This document shows, one piece after another, positions 25,943 to 33,951 of a stretch of 64,000 bases of DNA; the stretch's first letter is position 1, and each line of letters begins with the position of its first letter. The DNA is taken from NCBI RefSeq assembly GCF_900699765.1, contig NZ_CAADHO010000011.1, forward strand, positions 70,623-134,622. Reading direction: 5' to 3'. Source of the DNA: Desulfoluna butyratoxydans (lineage in GTDB: Bacteria; Desulfobacterota; Desulfobacteria; Desulfobacterales; Desulfolunaceae). The translations under genes and the position numbers were made by a program. The notes under the pieces are model-generated. The model was not told where the DNA came from. It did not search any database and worked only from the letters and a program-made list of their open reading frames with translations.

Positions 25943-26746
25943 CTAAATGCGCCAGTGCCTCCGGGCAATCTTCTCGAACATCCTCACGATCCCCGTGGTG
26001 ACCGTGTAGATGGTATCCACGCCAGCGTTGTCGTCGGCCGAGGAGTCGAAGAAGAGATGGAGGTCGGAGTCCATGCCCTCGTCGGGGCTCCAATAGCAGA
26101 CCAGCAGCGGAACCCGGGGAAGGGGACGGAGCACAAGGGCGATATCCGATTGGAACCGCTCCTCAATGGATTCTCCGTTGAAAAGAACAATGAGCTCTTC
26201 AAACAGGTCGGGGTACATGTCGGCAAGGGATTTGAAAGGCGACTCCGAGCACTGGACAAAAAGGCCGTTTTTTTCCCGTCCCCCTTTGAGCTCCCGCAGG
26301 GGAACCCAGTCCCCGGTAAGTTCAGCGCCGCGACAGGAGAGGACGTAGTTGAGCACCACGGAGGTGATCCACGGGTTGATATGGATATCTGCCGAAAGAT
26401 TCCCGGCGTTGTCTACAGACAGGGGCTTTCCAAACATTCTAAGGGTCAGTTTGCCGTTCTCGTAGACCCCGTCCACCCGTTGGGCCGCTTCCTTTAAATC
26501 GCAGTCGGCCAGTTTTGATTTCAGCGCATTGAGACCCTCCTGCCGCTGTTCATCCAGGGTTTTGATGCTGGTTCCCTCTGTTTTCTCTTCGCAGGAAATG
26601 TGGGCGGCATGGGGACACAGGTCCAGGGGCTTCTGACCCAAAAACACCTTGGAAGCAAAGGCGAGGCAGGTGGGTTCATTGCAGGCCCGGCAGTTTGTTC
26701 GGGGCAAATGCTTGAAAATCTCCATGGCGTTGCGGAATTGACTCAT
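25943..26746 (-). CDS. DUF3786 protein with N-terminal Fe-S motif
   Basis: Protein of 267 residues. Residues ~14-44 hold NCRACNEPTCLAFASKVFLG then LCP, the same CX2CX4CX16C spacing as the LuxR-type neighbour. The remainder matches the DUF3786 type (FGKPLSVDNAGNLSADIHIN, GDWVPLRELKGG). The start at 26746 is set by AAGGAGG seven bases upstream. DUF3786 proteins of anaerobes are often linked with corrinoid or one-carbon genes, but the activity is not known to me. It is convergent with the LuxR-type gene, with 55 bases between stops. Confidence 0.85.
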   Translation of the reverse strand: MSQFRNAMEIFKHLPRTNCRACNEPTCLAFASKVFLGQKPLDLCPHAAHISCEEKTEGTSIKTLDEQRQEGLNALKSKLADCDLKEAAQRVDGVYENGKLTLRMFGKPLSVDNAGNLSADIHINPWITSVVLNYVLSCRGAELTGDWVPLRELKGGREKNGLFVQCSESPFKSLADMYPDLFEELIVLFNGESIEERFQSDIALVLRPLPRVPLLVCYWSPDEGMDSDLHLFFDSSADDNAGVDTIYTVTTGIVRMFEKIARRHWRI

Positions 26747-26862
26747 GGCGTCCTCCTTATTGTGGATGCTGTATTGCAGCCGAAAGGGATCCGTGTGCGC
26801 TTTCATACAAATCCATAGGAGAGAGGCCGTAAAAAAACATCCCCCATTTGGGGGAGAGACCT

Positions 26863-26894
26863 AAAAAAAAGCCTCCGGCGGCCCTGCCGGGGGC
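26863..26894 (-). terminator. Minus-strand intrinsic terminator
   Basis: On the minus strand, GCCCCCGGC and GCCGGAGGC arms are followed by a run of eight T. It lies downstream of polB in the minus direction and upstream of the DUF3786 gene. Confidence 0.75.
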
Positions 26895-27010
26895 AATGCG
26901 GATAGATCCACATTGGACAAGTAGCAACAACGTATCCTGTTACGTCGAAGCTTGTGAGCCTACCCGCATAAACCCTCAGCGTTCATGTCGGGCGTAGCCC
27001 GAGCCGGAGG

Positions 27011-27092
27011 CCCTTGCGCTTTGGCCCGAGGAACGAGGGACAAAGCGCAAGGGCAATATGCTTTCGAGTTGGCTCACCTCGCCGCCGGAGGC
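27011..27092 (+). repeat. Variable-stem hairpin repeat, copy b
   Basis: A perfect 13-bp stem (27011-27023 with 27041-27053), loop GCCCGAGGAACGAGGGA, then a CGAG..GGCTCACCTCG mini-hairpin and the tail GCCGCCGGAGGC. Confidence 0.8.
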
Positions 27093-27153
27093 TTGCTTTT
27101 GCTCCCGACTTTGAGGGCTGTCGGAAACAAATAATCACACAATGGTTCGCCAG

Positions 27154-27239
27154 AATACCGCTGGGATTTGACCCGAGGAACGAGGGGCAAATACCGGCGG
27201 TAATTTGCTTTCAAGGTGGCACACCTTGCCGCCGGAGGC
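27154..27239 (+). repeat. Variable-stem hairpin repeat, copy c
   Basis: Stem 27154-27170 with 27188-27205 (about 15 of 17 pairs), loop ACCCGAGGAACGAGGGG, then TTCAAGGTGGCACACCTTG and GCCGCCGGAGGC, followed by T-rich sequence. It sits 27 bases from the polB stop. Confidence 0.78.
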
Positions 27240-27266
27240 TGTTTTTTGTGCTTTTATTTAAATAGA

Positions 27267-29669
27267 TCAATCGTCAAAGAGGCTCAGCTGGCGACCGTGG
27301 ATGATCTCATGGAAGGAGGTGCCGAAGAACATCATCACCGCATCGAAGATGGGGATCAGCTGCTTTTCGATATAGTGGCCGTAGTCGAGGTCGGGGTGGG
27401 GGAGTTCAACGGGAACCGGTCCCCGAAGGGTCATGACGTAGCGGCTCTCCCGGGCGTTTTCACCGGCCTTGCCCAGGAGAAGGGCGGCTTTAACATGGGG
27501 CGGGATGGCCTTGGTGTACTCTCCGGGCGGCTTGGTGAGGCGCTTGCGGTAGATGAGGTCCGCGTCGTAGACGTGGTTTTTGAGGTCTGTTGCCTTCTGC
27601 TTGATCCAGGTCTCCACCTCGTCGTCGTTGAAAATCCGTTGAAACAGCTCAAACTGGAGGTCCCGTGCAAAGCGGGTCCAGTCGGAGCGCACGAATTCCA
27701 AACCGGTGATGACAAGTTTTTCCGTATCGCCGGACCGAACCATGCCTGCGTAGCGTTTCTTGGCGCTCTCCCCGCCGCCCCGTAAGGAGGGGAGAAAAAA
27801 ACGGGTAAAATGCTTTTCAAATTCCAGCTCCAGCCGGGAGGCCACACCGAACATGTCTTGGATGGTTCGGGCCATGAAGGCGTTGAGCTTTGCCACAAGC
27901 GCCTTGGGAGCGTCCTCACCTTCGGCGATTTCCGAGGCCTTGAGGCAGACAAACACCGAATCTGTGTCCCCGTAGATCACCTGGTAACCCTGATCTTCCA
28001 GATGGTTCCGTGTGGTCTTCAGGACCCACTGACCGGTACCTGTGACGGCAGAAGGGAGATCCGGGTGATAAAAACGGCACCCCGGGGTTCCCATGACGCC
28101 ATAAAAGCTGTTCATCAATATTTTGATGGCCTGGGAGAGGTGCGGGTCCCCGGCTTTTTTGGCCTGTTCCCTTTTCTCCATGAGGGACTGGATGTAACCG
28201 GGCAACACGTTTTCGGACCGGGAAAAATCGATGCCCGGAGGGGTGGACACAGGGTCTGTCTCCGCCCGGAGCCGTGAGAGGGGATCGATATGAAAGGTTC
28301 GGATAATGGAGGGGTACAGGCTCTTGAAATCCAGCACCACCACATGCTCGTAAAAACCCGCCTCCCTGGAGAAAACAAAACCTCCTTTGGCGTGGCCCGC
28401 GCTCTCCACGTCCCGGACGTTGGCGGCCACCAGCCCCTTGCGGTGGACCTGGGGCAGCATAAAGTAATCAAAGGCCGCCACGGACATGCCCACCCGGTCC
28501 ATGGGAAGGCCGCTGATGATGGCCCGCTTGAAGAGATGGTCGATGAGGCCGGTTTTGCCGAAAATATCCGTCACCAGCGTGCAGTCCAAGAGGTTATAGC
28601 GGGCCAGGGCCACCTTGTCCTCCCGGAACCGGCGCTCGATCTCCGCCACCTTGTCGACGTCTTCGCCGATCTCTTTGCCCGTGCCCAGAAGCTCTTTGGC
28701 CACGGTCTCCAGTCGAAAGTTGTCAAAGGTGTAAAAGGCGCCCCGCAGGGCAGGGGGACCGTCCACGACAATCCTGCCGCAGGCCTCGACCCGGTAGATG
28801 CCTTTGCGCACCTCGCGGATCCTTGGCGGTTTTTGGTTTCGCCCCATCAAGAAAGGGATCTTCAGTTTTTTGCACTTTGCCTCAAGGAAGAGCAGGTCAA
28901 AGCCGATGACGTGCCAGCCAATGAGGATGTCCGGATCCAATTCTTTCAACACCCTGAAAAATCCGTGGAGGAGTGCCTTTTCGTCAGGAAAACGGTGCAT
29001 CACGCCCCCGCCGGGAAGAGCTTCGCACGGGGTACCCGGGAGCCTGCCGTGAAGGCGGGGAGCAGCAGTGTTTCGGTGTTGCGATCCTGGATCCAGCATC
29101 AGGACGATGCCTTCGGAAACCTGGCTTTCGTCAACGCCGCCTGCCACCGGTTTTGTAAAGTGGCAGGCCACGGAGTAGAGCTCGCCGCGCTGGCCGGTCT
29201 CGATGTCCAGGGAAAGAACGGAAAAAATCGGGGCCACGTGGGCTTGGCGGATGACCGGGTCGGTGAACCGGATCACACCGTCCTGAATCCTTGAGGGGCC
29301 ATGGATCTCCACGCCTCCGTAAATAAACCGCTCCATGAGGTAGCGGTCCTCGGGGTAGACATCCGCTTCAAAGGTCTGGATGCTCGACTCCTCAAAAAGC
29401 TTCCGGGCTTTGTAGTGGGCGTTTCGGCTTTCAAAATAGAGGGCATCCACCGGGCGGCCTTTAAAATCGGTCAACTCGACGGCGCGCCGCTCACATGACG
29501 GGAGGCCCGTGGGAAGCGGGGTTCCCCGAAGGAGAAAAAACAGGGGGCGATGGGTGGTGATGGTGATTTCAAAGGGCCCCCGGTCGCTGGTTCCGGCATA
29601 CCGGAGATGATGAGAGTCACGAACATCCACCCCTTCGCGCGTCAGTATGTACCCTTTAAGCGACTCCAT
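27267..29669 (-). CDS. polB: DNA polymerase II (family B)
   Basis: Replicative-type repair polymerase of 800 residues, close to the ~783 of E. coli Pol II. The 3'-5' exonuclease motifs are visible (SLDIETG ~155, a FDLLFLEAKC region ~250, YNLLDC ~360). The polymerase motifs follow in order: A DFKSLYPSI (~444), B KILMNSFYGVMG (~510), C YGDTDS (~562). All catalytic acidic residues are present, so it should be active in both proofreading and synthesis. It is used in translesion synthesis and replication restart in bacteria. It stands alone; no SOS box was confidently identified. Confidence 0.95.
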   Translation of the reverse strand: MESLKGYILTREGVDVRDSHHLRYAGTSDRGPFEITITTHRPLFFLLRGTPLPTGLPSCERRAVELTDFKGRPVDALYFESRNAHYKARKLFEESSIQTFEADVYPEDRYLMERFIYGGVEIHGPSRIQDGVIRFTDPVIRQAHVAPIFSVLSLDIETGQRGELYSVACHFTKPVAGGVDESQVSEGIVLMLDPGSQHRNTAAPRLHGRLPGTPCEALPGGGVMHRFPDEKALLHGFFRVLKELDPDILIGWHVIGFDLLFLEAKCKKLKIPFLMGRNQKPPRIREVRKGIYRVEACGRIVVDGPPALRGAFYTFDNFRLETVAKELLGTGKEIGEDVDKVAEIERRFREDKVALARYNLLDCTLVTDIFGKTGLIDHLFKRAIISGLPMDRVGMSVAAFDYFMLPQVHRKGLVAANVRDVESAGHAKGGFVFSREAGFYEHVVVLDFKSLYPSIIRTFHIDPLSRLRAETDPVSTPPGIDFSRSENVLPGYIQSLMEKREQAKKAGDPHLSQAIKILMNSFYGVMGTPGCRFYHPDLPSAVTGTGQWVLKTTRNHLEDQGYQVIYGDTDSVFVCLKASEIAEGEDAPKALVAKLNAFMARTIQDMFGVASRLELEFEKHFTRFFLPSLRGGGESAKKRYAGMVRSGDTEKLVITGLEFVRSDWTRFARDLQFELFQRIFNDDEVETWIKQKATDLKNHVYDADLIYRKRLTKPPGEYTKAIPPHVKAALLLGKAGENARESRYVMTLRGPVPVELPHPDLDYGHYIEKQLIPIFDAVMMFFGTSFHEIIHGRQLSLFDD

Positions 29670-29682
29670 AAACCGTTCCCTT

Positions 29683-29700
29683 AAACCTGTCCCTTTGCCG
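29683..29700 (-). repeat. GGGACAGGTTT motif, inverted copy 5
   Basis: AAACCTGTCCCTTTGCCG, a diverged inverted copy of the motif about 10 kb from the transposase gene, just upstream of polB. Confidence 0.5.
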
Positions 29701-29823
29701 TTGTATTTCCCTGGATTCTATGGTCCATTGGGCTGTGGCGGCAACGGCTGCGCGGTGTGCGCCCTGCGTTGCCTTGCCAACACACTAAACTGTTCTCACC
29801 AAAAACGCACACAGGAAAACACC

Positions 29824-30267
29824 ATGCCCCGATCCAAACACCTTCCCCTGATTCTTTCGGCTATTGTCTTTACGGTGATGCTCGCATCCTGTGCAACACA
29901 GATGGGGGCAACGCATTCACACGAATCGTTTGACTGGGCCCGCGAAGACCCCCTTGCCTTTCTGGCGTTTTTACAAACAAAAAAAGACGATCCCTGTCCC
30001 ACCGTTGTGGTGCCGGAGATACCGGACACCTGGCTGACAAAGGAGCATCTTTCGCGACTTCAGGAGCTGCTGGATTCCCGGGAACCGTGCGCCAACGTCC
30101 ACAGCATCTATTCTTCGTTCAGGGATTGCCGCATGTCCACCGTTGGACACGAAGCCGCTTTTTTGATGGAGGGGTTCAGGAAGGGGAGCTACCCTCCGGA
30201 GATGAACTCCGGAGGGGCGGAACTGGATATGGAGGCGCTAAGACACCTTAACCCAATGCGGCCTTGA
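29824..30267 (+). CDS. Small predicted lipoprotein
   Basis: Protein of 147 residues. The start at 29824 gives a lipoprotein signal with lipobox LASC (residues ~20-23). The mature part contains three to four cysteines (DDPCPTVVV, REPCANVHS, FRDCRMS) but no recognised domain. Its 3' end overlaps the convergent methyltransferase gene by 20 bases. Function unknown. Confidence 0.65.
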   Translation: MPRSKHLPLILSAIVFTVMLASCATQMGATHSHESFDWAREDPLAFLAFLQTKKDDPCPTVVVPEIPDTWLTKEHLSRLQELLDSREPCANVHSIYSSFRDCRMSTVGHEAAFLMEGFRKGSYPPEMNSGGAELDMEALRHLNPMRP

Positions 30268-31594
30268 TCTCCGCTTCCAGGGTTTCACGCGTGGGGATCA
30301 GGGAGACGTGTTTGACCTCTCCGTTGATGAGCATGGCCGGTGCATTTTCAAGGCCCACCTTTCCCATAAAGGAGACATTCTCCGGATACATGATGGAGCG
30401 TTCCACCACCTTGACCTTGTCCCCGAAGGAGGCCGAGCCGTCCTGGGCCGAGGCGAGCATGTAGCCGCAGGCCGCGCAGGTCTGGGCGTCGATGGTGACC
30501 ACCTCGATGAGGACGTGATCAAGGCTCTGGTAGTCGGGCAGCTCAATGTCCGGCAGGTCCTCTTTTTTCACGTAGGTTTCAAGGGCTTTTCGCACCGCTT
30601 CCTTGTTGTTGACGGCCATGCCGATGCCCACGATGTTCTCCGGCGGCACGTTGAAGGGCACGTCGCAGCCCGGGGCCAGGATAAAGTCCTTGGTCCCCAG
30701 GGCGTCCATGAGGTCGATGGCCGCCTTCTGGTTGTCCTGCTGGGACCCGAAGAGCATGGTGATGGTGAGCTGGAGGTTGCCGGAGATCAGGACCCCGTGT
30801 TCGTCGGTCACCTTTTTGGCTTCCACGATGTCCACGTTTTCATCAATGGCAATGGCATCGGGCCGGGTGGCGCACATGGCCGGGATGTTCTTGGTGGCGT
30901 CCCCGCACACAAAGAAGGTGGAAGGAATATTTTGGTCCCGCAGCTTCTTGAAATAAGCGGCAAAGGGCTCGCTTAAAAACTGCTCGAAGGAGGCCGGAGA
31001 GATCTGGGAGACCAGGGGATCCACCGCGCCGATGACATCGCATCCGGCCTCTACGAGAAATTCCGAATACTCGCTGACCACCTCTTCGCAGTAGGTAATC
31101 AGCGCCTTGACCTGGTCCGGGGCGGTGTACATGTCCATGAAAATGTTGGTGCCGCGCAGGTGAGACGCCAGGGTAAAGGGGCCGCAGACCAGTCCGTACA
31201 GGGCGATGTCTGGCTTCATCTCTTTGAGGCGGCGGGTGGCCTCCATGATGATGGGGATTCGGCCATCCTCCCTGGTCAGGCGACGGGTGGGGATGGTGAA
31301 TTCATCGGCCAGGGGGTGGCTGCTCACCGTGGGCGGGGTGTTGGGGTACCACTTCAGATCGCACCCGAGGATCTCAGCTTCCACCTGCAGATCGAACATC
31401 ACAGGGAGGCCGTCGGGCGCATACTGGGCCTCGGCTTCCAGGAGGCACGCCACGAGTTTGTCGACGTCCTGAAACATCTCATCGGCAGCATACCCCTTAA
31501 GATTCGCAATCTGGGCCCCGGTGTAGGGCACCCAGGGCGTTCGGGGGACCTCTTCGTGGTTGAGAGCTTTCAATATAAGGGCTTTACCATTCAT
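30248..31594 (-). CDS. UroD/MtaA-family corrinoid methyltransferase fused to a thioredoxin-like domain
   Basis: Protein of 448 residues. Residues ~1-345 match the uroporphyrinogen decarboxylase superfamily branch that holds MtaA/MtbA/CmuA cobamide methyltransferases (opening GKALILKALNHEEVPRTPWV; LAPGCDVPFNVPPENI near 315). Residues ~370-448 look like a thioredoxin/glutaredoxin fold with CAACGYM and a cis-proline-like NAPAMLINGEV. In MtaA, zinc is held by HxC and a later Cys; here the first motif reads FFVCGD, so the histidine is replaced while both cysteines stay. ATG 31594 is preferred because AGGAGG lies six bases upstream. It may move methyl groups to or from a corrinoid protein; the substrate is unknown. 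Confidence 0.82.
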   Translation of the reverse strand: MNGKALILKALNHEEVPRTPWVPYTGAQIANLKGYAADEMFQDVDKLVACLLEAEAQYAPDGLPVMFDLQVEAEILGCDLKWYPNTPPTVSSHPLADEFTIPTRRLTREDGRIPIIMEATRRLKEMKPDIALYGLVCGPFTLASHLRGTNIFMDMYTAPDQVKALITYCEEVVSEYSEFLVEAGCDVIGAVDPLVSQISPASFEQFLSEPFAAYFKKLRDQNIPSTFFVCGDATKNIPAMCATRPDAIAIDENVDIVEAKKVTDEHGVLISGNLQLTITMLFGSQQDNQKAAIDLMDALGTKDFILAPGCDVPFNVPPENIVGIGMAVNNKEAVRKALETYVKKEDLPDIELPDYQSLDHVLIEVVTIDAQTCAACGYMLASAQDGSASFGDKVKVVERSIMYPENVSFMGKVGLENAPAMLINGEVKHVSLIPTRETLEAEIKAALG

Positions 31595-31715
31595 CGTCAT
31601 CCTCCTGATGTCTGTGGTGTGTCATGGTTTTTGCCCGGCAATAAAAAAGGCCGGGCAGGGGAGATGTCCCTCTGCAAAACGCCGTTACTATGGCACGGGA
31701 AAACCCACACTGCAA

Positions 31716-31753
31716 CACAATATGGGATTTATATATTGATATTCCATATTGTG
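31716..31753. promoter_or_regulatory. Inverted repeat, possible operator
   Basis: CACAATATGG (31716-31725) and CCATATTGTG (31744-31753) form a perfect 10-bp inverted repeat around an 18-base AT-rich centre. It lies 122 bases upstream of the UroD/MtaA-like start and may bind a regulator of that gene. Confidence 0.5.
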
Positions 31754-31927
31754 GAAAACAAAACAACAAAACCCGATCCGGCCGTGTCGTCGAATCGGGC
31801 TGTGTTTTTGGACTGTTCACGATGGATGCACTGGAGATTTTTAAACGAACCGGCGGCCAAGACAGATCCGTTCTAGCCTGGACATGTGCCCCGTGAATCA
31901 AGTCCGTGGGCTGTGTTGGCCGCAGGC

Positions 31928-32380
31928 TTACTCTTTATCCAGGGCGTTGGCCACCATCTCCCCGTACTGGTACGCTTCACACCCGTTCTCTTCGTCGATG
32001 AGGGTGTATTGCCCCGCCTTGATGGCTTTGTTTTCTTTTGCCAGTCGACCCAGGCGCCGGTACAGGGTTTCCGCAGTACGGCTGCCGTTATAATTTTCCG
32101 GTATGTAGGTCCGGCCGACGGCCACGCGAAGGGCGCCGTCCTTGGCGCGGCGTGCCCTGACCTCAAGAACCCGGCCCTTTCCGTTGGTAAAATAGGTGAC
32201 GCCTCCTTCATTGCGTTCCATGGCCCGGGATCCCAGGGCATGGAGTTCCGTTCCCGGGGTCGCCTTGGGGCCGAAGAGAAAATCAAACCCTGCGGCCGAC
32301 GCCGGGGAGGCAAAGGCAAAAAACGCCAGCAGCATGGCTGCAGTGAGAAACAGGTGTTTGTTGAGTGTCAGTCTTTTCAT
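31928..32380 (-). CDS. Small exported protein, function unknown
   Basis: Protein of 150 residues with a signal peptide ending SASA/PASA near residue 29. The mature part is basic with ARRAKDGALRVAVGRTYIPE and TAETLYRRLGRLAKENKAIK, suggesting a small alpha/beta fold. I cannot name a family. A GTTTAG-N3-CTAAAC palindrome lies 70 bases upstream of the start (32451), which ties it to the MarR regulator at 33290. Confidence 0.7.
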   Translation of the reverse strand: MKRLTLNKHLFLTAAMLLAFFAFASPASAAGFDFLFGPKATPGTELHALGSRAMERNEGGVTYFTNGKGRVLEVRARRAKDGALRVAVGRTYIPENYNGSRTAETLYRRLGRLAKENKAIKAGQYTLIDEENGCEAYQYGEMVANALDKE

Positions 32381-32450
32381 GGATGTCCTCCTGTGAATTG
32401 CGGAGATTCGAAGGGCCGTGGAGCCCCTGCCCGTGTCTCCGTCTCTTTGA

Positions 32451-32465
32451 GTTTAGATACTAAAC
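32451..32465. promoter_or_regulatory. Putative MarR operator, site 1
   Basis: GTTTAGATACTAAAC, a perfect 6-bp inverted repeat with a 3-base centre, upstream of the small exported protein. Confidence 0.7.
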
Positions 32466-32485
32466 AATAAGGGTAAAAAAAAGGC

Positions 32486-33046
32486 TCAGGCTGCTTTTTC
32501 AAATAGCGCCCCAAGGGTCCGTCGCCCTGGGCGGTTGCTGAGAACGTGGAACCCGCACGCTTCGGCTGCGGCCACTTCGCGATCAAAGGTTGCCTGGGAA
32601 ACGTGACCGGCGGGTTCGGAGAGCAACAGTCGCCCCCCCGGTTTGAGGACCCGAAACGACTCTTCAAAGAGAGCCTTTGCGTCGGGGACCTCGTGGACCA
32701 CTGCCGATGCCAGCAGGAAATCGTAGGGTCGACCGGGGGTCTCGAGGTGGAGGGACGTGGGGGAAGAGACCCGATATTCCAGCACATCATCCACCCCGGC
32801 TTTGATGGCGCGCTTCTTTAGCTTTTTAAGCATTCCTTCCTGAATATCCACACAGACAACCCGCCCGGTGGGCCCGACCATTTGGGCCATGGGAAGGGAG
32901 AAGAACCCCATGGCACTGCCGATGTCTCCCACGGTCATGCCGGGTTTCACGTACGGGGTTAAAAGGTTGTCCGGATTCTGAAGTCTTTTCCGCAGTGGGT
33001 TTAAAAGAAGGTATCCGACCCAGAAAGGGCATACGTTAGTGTTCAT
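32486..33046 (-). CDS. Class I SAM-dependent methyltransferase
   Basis: Protein of 186 residues using S-adenosylmethionine to methylate an unknown substrate. Motif I is VGDIGSAMGFFSLPMAQMVG (~38-57), followed by VVCVDIQEGMLKKL and FRVLKPGGRLLLSEP. The length fits the minimal Methyltransf_11/31 fold without added domains. Two GTWTAG-N3-CTAAAC palindromes lie 29 and 56 bases upstream, so the MarR protein probably represses it. Substrate is not deducible. Confidence 0.88.
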   Translation of the reverse strand: MNTNVCPFWVGYLLLNPLRKRLQNPDNLLTPYVKPGMTVGDIGSAMGFFSLPMAQMVGPTGRVVCVDIQEGMLKKLKKRAIKAGVDDVLEYRVSSPTSLHLETPGRPYDFLLASAVVHEVPDAKALFEESFRVLKPGGRLLLSEPAGHVSQATFDREVAAAEACGFHVLSNRPGRRTLGALFEKAA

Positions 33047-33074
33047 GGCGGTTTCCTTTGCAGATGGGTTTAAG

Positions 33075-33089
33075 GTTTAGGTGCTAAAC
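33075..33089. promoter_or_regulatory. Putative MarR operator, site 2
   Basis: GTTTAGGTGCTAAAC, same arms as site 1, just upstream of the methyltransferase start. Confidence 0.7.
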
Positions 33090-33101
33090 TTTAAACAAAC
33101 G

Positions 33102-33116
33102 GTATAGCTACTAAAC
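33102..33116. promoter_or_regulatory. Putative MarR operator, site 3
   Basis: GTATAGCTACTAAAC, 27 bases from site 2 centre to centre, with one mismatch in the left arm. The shared flank AACAAAACTGTCAA resembles the flank of site 4. Confidence 0.65.
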
Positions 33117-33289
33117 AAAACTGTCAACCCAATTTTCATTTTTTTTAAGCGGGAGTCTGCAAAAGGGGGAAAGGACGCGCCAAGGGCCTGCGTTTCGCGT
33201 GCGCCCTTTGGGATCGACACAGCACGTCAACACATGGAATCGGAGGGATAAAACGAAGGCTTGAAGCGTGGGGGGGGGGAGGGGGGGGG

Positions 33290-33760
33290 TTATTCGCTGA
33301 GGACCTGGTCGCAGAACCGCTCAATGGCTTGAAATACCGACACCGTAAAGGCGATCTTTTCTTCGTCGGCTTCATCAATGAGTTCCAGAAGGATGGGGTC
33401 TATACGGGAGTGAAACTTCTGATGGGCGGCGTTGGCGGTTTTGCCGGTGGGGGAGAGCACGAGCAGGACTTCCCGGTCCGACTTTTCATCTTTCATACGG
33501 ATCACCATCTCTTTATCCACCAGTTTGCGGATCACCTGGGACACCGCCCCTTTGGTGACGCCCTGGAGGGCGGCGAGATCCGTGACGTTGATGCCGGGGT
33601 TCTTGCCAATGGCCTCAATGGTGTGGATCTCCGAGGGATACAGGAGAATGTCCGTCCCGAAATAACGGGGCTTTTGTTCGATGCGTTTCATCTTGTTCAT
33701 CACCCGGTGAAAGATGGCATCAAAGGCCGCAAATTTTGTTGAAAGGTAGTCTGAGTCCAT
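33290..33760 (-). CDS. MarR-family transcriptional regulator
   Basis: Protein of 156 residues with a winged helix-turn-helix (LYPSEIHTIEAIGKNPGINV then LAALQGVTKGAVSQVIRKLV and a wing around KDEKSDREVLLVLSPTG). Usually a ligand-responsive repressor acting as a dimer. Its start lies 10 bases from a palindrome (33770) that is repeated upstream of the methyltransferase and the small exported protein, suggesting it represses itself and both. The ligand is unknown. The stop is followed by two runs of G (10 and 9). Confidence 0.9.
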   Translation of the reverse strand: MDSDYLSTKFAAFDAIFHRVMNKMKRIEQKPRYFGTDILLYPSEIHTIEAIGKNPGINVTDLAALQGVTKGAVSQVIRKLVDKEMVIRMKDEKSDREVLLVLSPTGKTANAAHQKFHSRIDPILLELIDEADEEKIAFTVSVFQAIERFCDQVLSE

Positions 33761-33769
33761 GGCCTGACT

Positions 33770-33784
33770 GTATAGTCACTAAAC
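33770..33784. promoter_or_regulatory. Putative MarR operator, site 4 (autoregulation)
   Basis: GTATAGTCACTAAAC, directly upstream of the MarR start, where binding would block transcription of the gene. Confidence 0.7.
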
Positions 33785-33858
33785 AGGTTTGTCAATACAC
33801 GGAAGGGGGATGGAAACTCCTGTTGCCGTGAAAAAACAGGGGCGTCCGTTGAAAGCCC

Positions 33859-33888
33859 TTGACGCATACATACACGAGTGTATATAAA
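33859..33888 (+). promoter_or_regulatory. Promoter of mipA-acrR with palindrome in the spacer
   Basis: TTGACG (33859-33864) and TATAAA (33883-33888) with an 18-base spacer. ATACACGAGTGTAT within the spacer forms a 6-bp inverted repeat that a repressor could use. Confidence 0.6.
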
Positions 33889-33901
33889 CTGCCGCACATT
33901 T

Positions 33902-33925
33902 TACATACATTAATGAATGTATAAA
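33902..33925. promoter_or_regulatory. AcrR-like operator
   Basis: TACATACATTAATGAATGTA followed by TAAA. It closely resembles, from memory, the operator bound by E. coli AcrR at acrAB, and lies just upstream of mipA, whose downstream neighbour is an AcrR-like repressor gene. Confidence 0.7.
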
Positions 33926-33951
33926 TAACATCACCCAAGAAAGGTTATGCA

